A DNA stretch of 64,000 nucleotides, taken from JAXMHB01 sp046346965 (lineage in GTDB: Bacteria; Pseudomonadota; Gammaproteobacteria; Xanthomonadales; SZUA-5). The notes beneath the pieces are model-generated. The model was not told the origin of the DNA. It searched no databases and worked only from the letters and a program-made list of their open reading frames with translations. This document shows positions 56,635-64,000 of the stretch, in pieces; the stretch's first letter is position 1, and each line of letters begins with the position of its first letter. A program made the translations under genes and the position numbers. The stretch spans positions 132,313 to 196,312 of the forward strand of contig JAXMHB010000008.1 in assembly GCA_046346965.1 (NCBI GenBank), written 5' to 3'.

Positions 56635-57571
56635 GGCACTACGCGAGCGCGCCCGCCTGCTGGACTGCGTGCGCCGCTTCTTCGCCGAGCGCGGCGTGCT
56701 CGAGGTGACGACGCCGGTGTTGTCGCAAGCCGGCAACACCGACCCCAATATCGAGAGCTTCGTCACCCGTTACGCCGGGCGCTCGGACGCGCCGCCGCTG
56801 CGCTGGCTGCGCACCTCGCCCGAGTTCTTCATGAAGCGTTTGCTGGCGGCCGGCAGCGGCGACATCTTTGAACTCGGCAGCGTGTTTCGCAACGGCGAGT
56901 GCGGACAGCGCCACAATCCGGAGTTCACGCTGCTGGAGTGGTACCGCGTCGGCTGGACACACCACCAGCTGATGGACGAAGTGGACGCGCTGGTGCGCGC
57001 GGCAGCGCAGGCTTTCGGTCGCGCGCTCGGCCCGCTGCAGCGGCAGAGTTACGCGGAGTGCTATCAGTCGCTGCTGGGACTGGATCCGCATCGCGCGCCG
57101 CTGGCGGCGTTGCAGGCGCCGCTCAGCGTCTATGCCATCGATCCCGACGGCCTGACGCGCGATGACTGGCTGGATCTGCTGCGCACCCACTGCATCGAAC
57201 CGCAATTGGACGCGTCGGGCGGCTGCTTTCTCTACGACTTTCCCGCCAGCCAGGCCGCGCTGGCGCGCATACGCGCGGGCGACCCGCCAGTCGCCGAGCG
57301 CTTCGAGCTGTATCTGGGGTCGGTGGAGCTGGCCAACGGCTATCACGAGCTCTGCGATCCGGTGGAGCAGCGCCAGCGCTTCGAACGCGATCTGCAGCAG
57401 CGGCGTGCGCGCGGCAGCGCGGAACCGGCCATCGATGTGCATCTGCTGCAGGCCTTGGCACAGATGCCCGCCTGTGCCGGCGTGGCGCTCGGCATCGACC
57501 GTCTGCACCAGTGGCTGGTGGGCGCCAGCCGCCTCGATCAGGTGCTGTGCTTTCCGTTTGGCGTGGCTTAG
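56624..57571 (+). CDS. epmA: Elongation factor P (R)-beta-lysine ligase EpmA (GenX/PoxA)
   Basis: A 315-residue class II aminoacyl-tRNA-synthetase-like enzyme lacking the anticodon-binding domain, as expected for EpmA. Motif 2 region RTSPEFFMKRLL, then FRNGECGQRHNPEFTLLEWY, and motif 3 GVALGIDRLHQWL. It would attach beta-lysine to EF-P to rescue polyproline-stalled ribosomes. ATG at 56624 overlaps the ligA stop. Partners epmB and efp are not in the window. Confidence 0.95.
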   Translation: MRLEALRERARLLDCVRRFFAERGVLEVTTPVLSQAGNTDPNIESFVTRYAGRSDAPPLRWLRTSPEFFMKRLLAAGSGDIFELGSVFRNGECGQRHNPEFTLLEWYRVGWTHHQLMDEVDALVRAAAQAFGRALGPLQRQSYAECYQSLLGLDPHRAPLAALQAPLSVYAIDPDGLTRDDWLDLLRTHCIEPQLDASGGCFLYDFPASQAALARIRAGDPPVAERFELYLGSVELANGYHELCDPVEQRQRFERDLQQRRARGSAEPAIDVHLLQALAQMPACAGVALGIDRLHQWLVGASRLDQVLCFPFGVA

Positions 57572-57669
57572 CCACCGTCCGGCGACGCCCGGCGCAGCCG
57601 CGTGGAACTGCGGAATCTCTGGCTCAGTCGCAGCCGTGTTGTCAGTTCGACAACGCCACGGAGCCGCCC

Positions 57670-58395
57670 ATGTTTCGCCTCTCGCTGTTGACCCTGTTAC
57701 TGGCGCCGCTCGGCGCTGCCCACGCCGACGATGCAGCCGAGCAGGCTGCCGTTCGTCAGGCGCTCAGCCGTCTCGCACCCGACGCTCAGATTGAGTCGAT
57801 CCGGCCCAGCGCCATGCCCGGCGTTTATGAGGCTCTGGTCGGCGGCACCGAGATCTACGTCAGCGCGGACGGCAAGTACCTGCTGCAAGGCACCTTGTGG
57901 AACGTGGAGGCGCGCCGCAATGTGACCGAGGACGGGCGCGCGCTGCGCCGCAAGCAGGTACTGGCAGAGGTCGGCAGCGAGCAACGCATCGTCTATGCGG
58001 CTGCCCAGCCCAAGCATCGCGTGACCGTGTTCACCGCCATCGACTGTGGTTACTGCCGCAAGCTGCACGAAGCCGTCCAGCAGTACAACGACGCCGGCAT
58101 CAGCATCGAGTACATCCTGTTTCCGCGCGGCGGGCTGCAATCGCCGAGCTATCAGGACAGCGTGTCGGTGTGGTGCGCGGAGGATCGCAAGGCGGCACTG
58201 ACCGCGGCCAAGCGCGGCGAACCGGTGGCGACGGCGATGTGCCCGAATCCGATCCAGCAGAATCTGGCGCTGGCGCAGCGGCTCGGCATCAACAGCACGC
58301 CGACGCTGGTGACCGAGACGGGGACGGCGCTTCAGGGTTTCGTGCCGCCGGATCAGTTACTGGCGCAACTCGACGCCGCCAGCGCGCAGCCCTGA
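57670..58395 (+). CDS. dsbC: Thiol:disulfide interchange protein DsbC
   Basis: A 241-residue periplasmic disulfide isomerase. It has a signal peptide (1-19, ending AAHA), an N-terminal dimerisation domain to about residue 75, then a thioredoxin fold with active site C126-GY-C129 in FTAIDCGYCRKLH and cis-Pro in NSTPTLV. A second cysteine pair (VWCAED and TAMCPNP) matches the structural disulfide of DsbC. GGAG lies 7 bases before ATG 57670. Confidence 0.95.
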   Translation: MFRLSLLTLLLAPLGAAHADDAAEQAAVRQALSRLAPDAQIESIRPSAMPGVYEALVGGTEIYVSADGKYLLQGTLWNVEARRNVTEDGRALRRKQVLAEVGSEQRIVYAAAQPKHRVTVFTAIDCGYCRKLHEAVQQYNDAGISIEYILFPRGGLQSPSYQDSVSVWCAEDRKAALTAAKRGEPVATAMCPNPIQQNLALAQRLGINSTPTLVTETGTALQGFVPPDQLLAQLDAASAQP

Positions 58396-58414
58396 CGACA
58401 TCGGTCTTTGCGGC

Positions 58415-58888
58415 TTATGCGGGCGGCCGATGCACAGGCTTCAGTCGCACATACAGCTGTTTGCGCACCCGCGCGACCAGCGTGCCATCGGCGGTCCGCA
58501 CATCCACCGGAAACCAGCGCAAAACACGCTCGCCGCCGGCAGCATCGGCGCGCAGTTGCGCTAAATCCTCGTCCTGCAAGCGGAATTCAGCGTACACGTC
58601 GCCACGCCCCGGGTTCACAAACTCGATCTCGCCGGCCTTGTCCCAGACCAGATACTCGCGACCGAGGCACTCCATCACCATGATCATCCAGAAGGGATCG
58701 GTCATGGCGAACAGCAGTCCGCCGAACTGGGTGCCGACATAGTTGCGGTTGTACCAGCGCAACTTCAGCCGCACCTTGGCGTAGCGCCAGTCCTCGCTGA
58801 TGGCGAGCACGCGTACGCCGCCGAACCAGAAAGGCGGCCACCAGCGCAGCATGCGCTGCAGCTTCTTGGGCGTCATGCTGCCAGCCAT
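58415..58888 (-). CDS. DUF4442 hotdog-fold protein
   Basis: A 157-residue protein with the YiiD/DUF4442-type hotdog thioesterase fold (VGTQFGGLLFAMTDPFWMIM is the central helix region). The domain is related to acyl-CoA thioesterases, but the substrate is unknown. ATG 58888 starts 9 bases after a strong hairpin (58897-58918); ATG 58876 is an alternative. It follows the cnoX-like gene on the same strand. Confidence 0.87.
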   Translation of the reverse strand: MAGSMTPKKLQRMLRWWPPFWFGGVRVLAISEDWRYAKVRLKLRWYNRNYVGTQFGGLLFAMTDPFWMIMVMECLGREYLVWDKAGEIEFVNPGRGDVYAEFRLQDEDLAQLRADAAGGERVLRWFPVDVRTADGTLVARVRKQLYVRLKPVHRPPA

Positions 58889-58896
58889 CGTAGCTC

Positions 58897-58918
58897 GCCG
58901 CCGCCCGCAGGCGGCGGC
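58897..58918 (-). promoter_or_regulatory. GC hairpin directly before the DUF4442 start codon
   Basis: GCCGCCGCC and GGCGGCGGC form a perfect 9-bp stem with a 4-base loop between the cnoX-like stop and the DUF4442 start. There is no T-run. It abuts the likely ribosome site and could be either a terminator for the upstream gene or a brake on downstream translation. Confidence 0.5.
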
Positions 58919-58927
58919 AGTCCTGAA

Positions 58928-59782
58928 TCAGAACAGCAGGCTGGTCATGCGTCGACGGTAATCGCCGATCAGATCGGCGTCCGGCAGGATGCGGAAGGCA
59001 TCCAGCAGCGCACGTCGGCCGAGATCATCCTGAAACTTGCGATCCGCCTTCAGGATGGCCAGGAACTGATCCATCCCGGCAGCGTACTGCTGCGCGAGCA
59101 GCAGCCGCGTACCGAGCTGATAGCGGGCGGACAGATTGTTCGGATCGGCGTCGATGGCGGCCTGCAGCTCGGCATTGGCAGGCGCATGTTCCACTGCCAG
59201 GATGAATCCCAGCCGCGCGCGCGCGCGCTTGCTGAGCTCGTGGTCCTGCAGGTCACTCGGCAGCTGGTTCAGCAGCGCCACTGCTTCATCGATCAAACCG
59301 GCCCGCAGTAGCGCGTCGGCCAGCTCGGCCTTCAACTCATGCTTCTTCGGATCAGCCTTGATGGCGGCCTGGAGCGCGCCGATCACCGAGCTCAGGTCCT
59401 CGGCGTCCAGATCCGGTTCGGGCTCCGGCTCGGGCGGCGCGGCGGTGATGTGCTTGGCCAGCATCGCCCGAATCGCGCCTTCAGGCTGCGCGCCCATGAA
59501 GCCATCGACCGGGCGGCCATCCTTGAACAGGACGACGGTCGGCAGGCTGCGGATGCCGAAGCTCCCGGCCACCGCTGCTTCCTCGTCGGTATTGACCTTG
59601 GCCAGCTTCAGCCCGCCATTGGCCTCGCGCACGATGCGGTCCAGCGTCGGCATCAGCTGCTTGCAGGGGGCGCACCAGGGGGCCCAGAAGTCGACCAGGA
59701 CCGGCGTGTGAAAAGAGGCTTCGAGCACATCGGTCTCGAAGTTGTCCTGGGTGGCGTTGAAAATGTGCGGAGAGTCGGCCAT
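58928..59782 (-). CDS. cnoX: CnoX/YbbN-like thioredoxin-TPR co-chaperone
   Basis: A 284-residue cytoplasmic protein with an N-terminal thioredoxin domain and active site WC37-AP-C40, so a true CxxC, unlike E. coli CnoX (SxxC). The cis-Pro motif is SLPTVVLF. The C-terminal half (about 130-280) holds TPR-like helices ending with the YbbN-specific block RRALLDAFRILPDADLIGDYRRRM. It is thought to protect clients and pass them to chaperones under oxidative stress. ATG 59782 is chosen by family start; the frame extends to 59827 with no support. Confidence 0.92.
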   Translation of the reverse strand: MADSPHIFNATQDNFETDVLEASFHTPVLVDFWAPWCAPCKQLMPTLDRIVREANGGLKLAKVNTDEEAAVAGSFGIRSLPTVVLFKDGRPVDGFMGAQPEGAIRAMLAKHITAAPPEPEPEPDLDAEDLSSVIGALQAAIKADPKKHELKAELADALLRAGLIDEAVALLNQLPSDLQDHELSKRARARLGFILAVEHAPANAELQAAIDADPNNLSARYQLGTRLLLAQQYAAGMDQFLAILKADRKFQDDLGRRALLDAFRILPDADLIGDYRRRMTSLLF

Positions 59783-59990
59783 GTCGATGATTCGAAGTCG
59801 GTAGCAGGGGCAGATGGGGGCAGCCACGCCAAAGACAATGGCGCCGCGAAGCCCGCATCATTCCCCAAGCGCTGATTCGGCGAAAGTCCATCAGCCACCG
59901 AAGCGGCACGCTGGCAGGCGATCGGCGACAAGGCTGGCGGGCTCGGATAGGCTAGCGATTCAGGCGTACGCGGATCGGCCGGGAGTGAGC

Positions 59991-61076
59991 ATGCACGTCA
60001 GAGTGACGCAACAGGATCTGGAAAGCGCTGCACAAGCAGGCGTGCTGGCACCTGAGCAGGCACAGCAACTGTGGGCCTATCTGGCCGAGATCCACGCCGA
60101 TGCCCATGAAACCCCCAGCTTCAAGATGGCGCACCTGCTGTACTACTTTGGCGGCCTGATCGCGATTGGCGCAATCTCGCTGTTCATCACCATCGCCTGG
60201 GACACCTTCGGTGCCTGGCCGCTGCTGGTGATGGGATCGGCCGTCATGCTGCTTGCGTACGCGCTGACCCGCCGTTTTGTCGAGATCGAGCGCCAACCGA
60301 TTGCGGCTGGCACGATGGCCGCCCTGATGATCGCCAGCGTGCCGATGGTGCTGTTTGCCCTGCAGCACGTCCTGGGCTACTGGGAAGGCATGCAGAGCTA
60401 CCGTGACTACCACTACTGGATCGATTGGCGCTGGCTGATGATGGAGTTCGGCACGCTCATCGCGGGGGCCGTGGTGATCTGGCGCTTCCGTCTGCCCTTC
60501 GCGATGCTGCCGATCGCGGTGACGCTCTGGTACATGAGCATGGATGTCGCGGCCTTCCTGGCACAGGATGGCGACGGCTGGTTCAGCGAGGCCGGCTGGA
60601 AACTGCGTGCCACTGTGTCGATGGTGTTCGGCTTGGGGATGATTGGGCTCGCGCTGTGGATCGAACTGCGCCAGTACGCGGCAGCAGCACGGCAAGATCG
60701 CCGTGATTTCGCCTTCTGGCTGTACCTGATCGGCGTGATGACCTTCTGGGGAGGCCTGAGCAGCCAGGACTCTGGCTCCGAGTTCGGCAAGCTCATCTAC
60801 GCGTTGATCAATGTCGGCCTGATTCTGGTCGGCACCATGCTGGCGCGTCGCGCATTCGTGGTGTTCGGCGCGCTGGGCGTCATCGGCTACCTGGGCCACC
60901 TGAGCTATGAGGTGTTCGAAAACAGCCTGCTATTCACGGCCGTGTTGGGTGGCATGGGCATCGCGATCGTCTACGCCGGCATCTGGTGGAGCAAGCGCGA
61001 AGCAGCCTTGCACCAACGACTGGTGCAATGGCTGCCGGCCTCACTGCAGCGCGCCATCAGCGCACGCAGCGGCTGA
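59991..61076 (+). CDS. DUF2157-like polytopic membrane protein
   Basis: A 361-residue membrane protein. A short cytoplasmic N-terminal helix pair (VTQQDLESAAQAGVLAPEQA) is typical of DUF2157, followed by about nine hydrophobic segments. GGGAG lies 5-6 bases before ATG 59991. It converges on the pseudopilin gene with essentially no spacer (stop codons abut at 61076/61077). The function is unknown. Confidence 0.8.
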   Translation: MHVRVTQQDLESAAQAGVLAPEQAQQLWAYLAEIHADAHETPSFKMAHLLYYFGGLIAIGAISLFITIAWDTFGAWPLLVMGSAVMLLAYALTRRFVEIERQPIAAGTMAALMIASVPMVLFALQHVLGYWEGMQSYRDYHYWIDWRWLMMEFGTLIAGAVVIWRFRLPFAMLPIAVTLWYMSMDVAAFLAQDGDGWFSEAGWKLRATVSMVFGLGMIGLALWIELRQYAAAARQDRRDFAFWLYLIGVMTFWGGLSSQDSGSEFGKLIYALINVGLILVGTMLARRAFVVFGALGVIGYLGHLSYEVFENSLLFTAVLGGMGIAIVYAGIWWSKREAALHQRLVQWLPASLQRAISARSG

Positions 61077-61598
61077 TCAGGCGCCGCAGTCGCCGAACTG
61101 CACCCGGTCGGTGCTGCGTATGCGACCGGAGTTGGCGACTACCACCTGTCCACCCGTGCTCAGTCCGGCATCGCAGAACACGAATCGCACATTGGACCCG
61201 TCGGCGCGGCCGTAGCCACGGTAGGTCAACTTGCGCCGGCCGTCGCTGGTGCGAATCGTCAGCGTCCCTGCGGCCTGCGTGTGCGTCAGCACCAGGCTCT
61301 CCACCGGATCGAAGCGACCGTTCAAGTTGTCGTCTCTGTAGATCAGCCAGCCTTGCGACCAATCGCCGACGGTCTGGCACTGACGCCCATTGCTGCTGGG
61401 ACACAGCACCACATTGCGGCCGGTGGTGGCCGATTCCGCCCGGGCCATCTGCAGGCTGGCCACCAGCGCGTTCTTGGCCGTCGTCAACTGATTGTTGCGC
61501 ATCAGCGTGCCCATCCCGGGCACGGCGTACAGCGCGATGATCGACAGCACGGCGATCACGATCATCAACTCCAGCAGCGTAAACCCCTGATTTTTCAC
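61077..61598 (-). CDS. fimT: GspH/FimT-family minor pseudopilin
   Basis: A 173-residue type IV pilin-like protein. The prepilin peptidase site is MKNQG|FTLLELMIVIAVLSI, with the conserved Glu5 of the mature protein. The C-terminal globular domain has two cysteine pairs (CPSSNGRQC and FCDAG...GDCGA). The start is GTG at 61598 with GGAGG 7 bases upstream. No other pilin genes adjoin it. FimT proteins have been linked to DNA uptake in related genera, but a GspH role cannot be excluded. Confidence 0.88.
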   Translation of the reverse strand: MKNQGFTLLELMIVIAVLSIIALYAVPGMGTLMRNNQLTTAKNALVASLQMARAESATTGRNVVLCPSSNGRQCQTVGDWSQGWLIYRDDNLNGRFDPVESLVLTHTQAAGTLTIRTSDGRRKLTYRGYGRADGSNVRFVFCDAGLSTGGQVVVANSGRIRSTDRVQFGDCGA

Positions 61599-61780
61599 GA
61601 CCTTGCCTCCATGAGTGAACGTGCAAGCAAAGCTAGGCGGAGGCAGCTGCGCTCGCTACGGTAAAACTGCGCACGACCTTGTAGGAAATTCTTGATAGTT
61701 GCAGTCGACGTGCTGGCAGGAGCGTGCGCGGCCTTGATCCAGTGCCGAGTAGAATCCCGCGCAAAGATGACGAGCGCGCC

Positions 61781-63823
61781 ATGACCGACCGTTTCGAGTT
61801 GCATTCCGAGTTCGCCCCGGCCGGCGATCAGCCACGCGCCATCGAGGCGCTGGTCAGCGGCTTCCAGGCCGGCCTTGCACACCAAGTGCTGCTCGGCGTG
61901 ACCGGCTCCGGCAAGACCTACACCGTGGCGAACCTCGTCCAGCGTATCCAGCGACCAACATTGGTACTGGCGCCCAACAAAACCCTGGCGGCACAGTTGT
62001 ATGGCGAGTTCAAGGAATTCTTCCCGAACAACGCGGTGGAGTACTTCGTCTCCTATTACGATTACTATCAGCCCGAGGCCTATGTCCCGTCCAGCGACAC
62101 CTACATCGAGAAGGACGCCAACATCAATGAGCACATTGAGCAGATGCGCCTGTCGGCGACCAAAGCATTGCTCGAACGCAAGGATGCGTTGATCGTCGCC
62201 ACCGTGTCGGCCATTTATGGCCTGGGCGACCCCAACCAGTATTTCAACATGGTGTTGCATCTGGTTCGCGGCGATCGCATTCCTGATCGCGAGATCATTC
62301 GTCGACTGACTGAACTGCAATACAGCCGCGGCGATTATGAGCTGCGTCGCGGCACCTACCGGGTACGTGGCGAGGTCATCGACGTACACCCAGCGGAAAG
62401 CGATCGCGAAGCCCTGCGCATCGAACTCTTCGACGGCGAGATCGAATCTTTGGCCTTGTTTGATCCGCTCACCGGCGAAATCAACAAGCGGCTGCCGCGT
62501 TTCACCATCTACCCGAAGTCGCATTACGTGACCTCGCGTCGCAACGTGCTCGACGCGGTTACCACAATCAAAGCAGAACTCGCTGATCGGCTGGAAACGC
62601 TCTACCGCGATGGTAAGCTGCTCGAAGCCCAGCGTTTGAAGCAGCGCACCCAGTTTGACCTCGAAATGATGGCGGAAATCGGCTATTGCCAGGGGATCGA
62701 GAACTACTCGCGACATCTGACCGGCCGTGGCGAAGGAGAGGCGCCGCCTACATTGTTCGACTATCTCCCGCCCGATGCCCTGTTGGTCGTCGACGAGAGC
62801 CATGTAACCATTCCGCAGTTAGGCGCGATGTACAAGGGCGATCGCTCGCGCAAAGAAACCTTGGTGGAATTCGGTTTCCGGCTTCCCTCGGCGCTCGACA
62901 ACCGTCCTCTGCGCTTCGAAGAATGGGAGCGCCGAGCGCCACGCACCTTGTTCGTCTCAGCGACGCCAGGACCTTATGAGTTGCGTCTGGTCGATCAGAA
63001 GGTGGTCGAGCAGTTGGTTCGGCCGACCGGACTTCTGGACCCGGAGACCGAGATCCGTCCGGTCGCGACACAGGTCGACGACCTGCTGTCCGAAGCGCGC
63101 GAACGCATTGCACTCGGTGATCGGGTCCTGGTGACGACACTGACCAAGCGCATGGCAGAAAATCTGACCGAGTACCTGACCGAGCATGGCATCAAAGTCC
63201 GCTATCTGCACTCGGATATCGAAACCGTGGAACGCGTGGAGATCATTCGTGATCTGCGCCTCGGCAAGTTTGATGTGCTGGTGGGAATCAATCTGCTGCG
63301 CGAGGGCCTCGACATGCCCGAGGTATCGCTGGTGGCGATCCTGGACGCCGACAAAGAGGGCTTCCTGCGCGCTAGTGGATCATTGATTCAAACCATCGGT
63401 CGCGCCGCACGCAACGCCAGGGGCAAGGCGATTCTGTACGCCGACCGGATCACGGACTCGATGAGGCGTGCGTTAGAAGAAACAGACCGCCGACGCGCCA
63501 GGCAGATTGCCCACAACCTCGAACATGGGATCACGCCCAAGACCATCATCAAGCGTGTGACCGACGTCATGGAGGGTGCGCGCGATGCAGCAGCGAATGA
63601 CGATGCGCTGGATCGGAGCGAACACCAGCGCAAACAGAGCAAGCGTAGCGCCGTGGCTGAGCCACGTGTCGATTACGCCGCGCTGAGCCCCGAGCAACTG
63701 GGCAGCAAGCTGCGCAAGTTGGAGGAGCAGATGTTCCAACTCGCTCAGAATTTGGAGTTTGAAGCAGCTGCGAAACTGCGCGACGAGATCAAGCGCATCA
63801 AAGCACAGGGCTTGCTCGCCTGA
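61781..63823 (+). CDS. uvrB: Excinuclease ABC subunit B
   Basis: A 680-residue nucleotide-excision-repair helicase-like subunit. Walker A GVTGSGKT is at 39-46. The beta-hairpin block YYDYYQPEAYVPSSDTYIEK clamps DNA. DEAD-like VVDESH, motif V/VI GINLLREGLDMPEVSLV and QTIGRAARN are present. The C-terminal UVR domain (LEEQMFQLAQNLEFEAAAKL) contacts UvrC. ATG 61781 matches the family start; the frame runs further upstream to 61724 without support. I saw no LexA-type box in 61600-61780; TAGAAT at 61751 could be a -10 element. Confidence 0.98.
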   Translation: MTDRFELHSEFAPAGDQPRAIEALVSGFQAGLAHQVLLGVTGSGKTYTVANLVQRIQRPTLVLAPNKTLAAQLYGEFKEFFPNNAVEYFVSYYDYYQPEAYVPSSDTYIEKDANINEHIEQMRLSATKALLERKDALIVATVSAIYGLGDPNQYFNMVLHLVRGDRIPDREIIRRLTELQYSRGDYELRRGTYRVRGEVIDVHPAESDREALRIELFDGEIESLALFDPLTGEINKRLPRFTIYPKSHYVTSRRNVLDAVTTIKAELADRLETLYRDGKLLEAQRLKQRTQFDLEMMAEIGYCQGIENYSRHLTGRGEGEAPPTLFDYLPPDALLVVDESHVTIPQLGAMYKGDRSRKETLVEFGFRLPSALDNRPLRFEEWERRAPRTLFVSATPGPYELRLVDQKVVEQLVRPTGLLDPETEIRPVATQVDDLLSEARERIALGDRVLVTTLTKRMAENLTEYLTEHGIKVRYLHSDIETVERVEIIRDLRLGKFDVLVGINLLREGLDMPEVSLVAILDADKEGFLRASGSLIQTIGRAARNARGKAILYADRITDSMRRALEETDRRRARQIAHNLEHGITPKTIIKRVTDVMEGARDAAANDDALDRSEHQRKQSKRSAVAEPRVDYAALSPEQLGSKLRKLEEQMFQLAQNLEFEAAAKLRDEIKRIKAQGLLA

Positions 63824-64000
63824 CCTAATGCGGGTACGTCGCCAGAGGTCGACGTCCCAATTGGTTTCGGCTAGCGAAACTGGACGCGAGCTCGGAGTAC
63901 AGTCGAAATGGGGATATGCGTTGCGACGACGGCATCAGCCGCGCTCGCGGTTGCCGATCCAATGCACCATGATTCGACAAATGCTCGTTTACGCATGCAG
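63824..64000. other. Tail of the window; possible start of a further gene
   Basis: An open frame starts with ATG at about 63936 on the plus strand (MGICVATTASAALAVADPMH...) and is still open at the window edge, with GGAG about 11 bases upstream. It is only about 20-30 residues long here, so it cannot be called. No tRNA or clear terminator is visible after uvrB. Confidence 0.25.

Noticed and set aside
61600..61780. LexA (SOS) box upstream of uvrB
   Set aside because: I saw no palindrome matching the gammaproteobacterial or Xanthomonas LexA site.

Overview
The window is chromosomal, high-GC, gene-dense bacterial DNA. It looks like a gammaproteobacterium of the Lysobacterales (Xanthomonadales) type. 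The reasons are the gene order pyrG-kdsA-eno-ftsB-ispD-ispF-truD, the pairs zipA-ligA and ubiH-ubiI, a metal-type KdsA, REP-like palindromes, microsatellite-like 7- and 8-bp repeat arrays, and secreted proteins ending in a short NGFE tail. No phage, insertion sequence, CRISPR array or rRNA gene is visible. One tRNA gene is present (tRNA-Leu, anticodon CAA). The taxonomic call is inference from family knowledge; no search was run.

Layout. 1-5.7 kb (minus strand): the 5' end of ftsK, a secreted beta-propeller/di-heme cytochrome c protein, a repeat-rich spacer, and a PreA-type dihydropyrimidine dehydrogenase subunit. 5.9-9.9 kb: a very large hybrid two-component regulator (propeller sensor, kinase, receiver and AraC output in one chain). 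10-14.8 kb (minus): a four-gene GldAFG-like ABC transporter operon ending in a DUF4340 protein. 15-19.7 kb (plus): a DUF6159 membrane protein, then a CheA-like membrane kinase, a CheY-like receiver, a CheX-like phosphatase and a two-TM potassium channel. 19.7-24.5 kb (minus): a DesK-like kinase, a lipoprotein, a small unknown protein and a DUF11-repeat surface protein with an IPTL-CTERM-like tail. 24.7-28 kb (plus): metF, a membrane-tethered AraC regulator with a CBM9-like sensor, and an Old Yellow Enzyme reductase. 28-36.6 kb: a secreted endonuclease I, tRNA-Leu and a 1938-residue secreted mosaic protein. 36.8-42.5 kb: rnd, a membrane-anchored SUMF1-fold protein, an octamer repeat array, ubiH and ubiI. 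42.5-43 kb: an inverted-repeat element around a heptamer array. 43-49.4 kb: the housekeeping cluster pyrG to truD. 49.5-52.2 kb: a DUF47 protein, a Pit transporter and a 2OG-Fe(II) oxygenase. 52.3-63.8 kb: an unknown 452-residue protein, zipA, ligA, epmA, dsbC, a DUF4442 protein, a CnoX-like thioredoxin, a DUF2157 protein, a FimT-type pseudopilin and uvrB.

The housekeeping genes cover CTP and KDO synthesis, glycolysis, isoprenoid (MEP) and ubiquinone synthesis, division (FtsK, FtsB, ZipA), DNA repair and ligation, EF-P modification and periplasmic disulfide isomerisation. The accessory content is dominated by envelope sensing and secreted proteins. Two separate regulators couple a periplasmic sensor through a membrane segment to an AraC DNA-binding domain.

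The best candidates for something undescribed are: the CheA-like/CheY/CheX/K+-channel module with no CheW or receptor-coupling domain; the CBM9-TM-AraC regulator; the shared NGFE C-terminal tail; the tandem WY-rich domain on the cytochrome protein; and the inverted-repeat element carrying a heptamer array upstream of pyrG.
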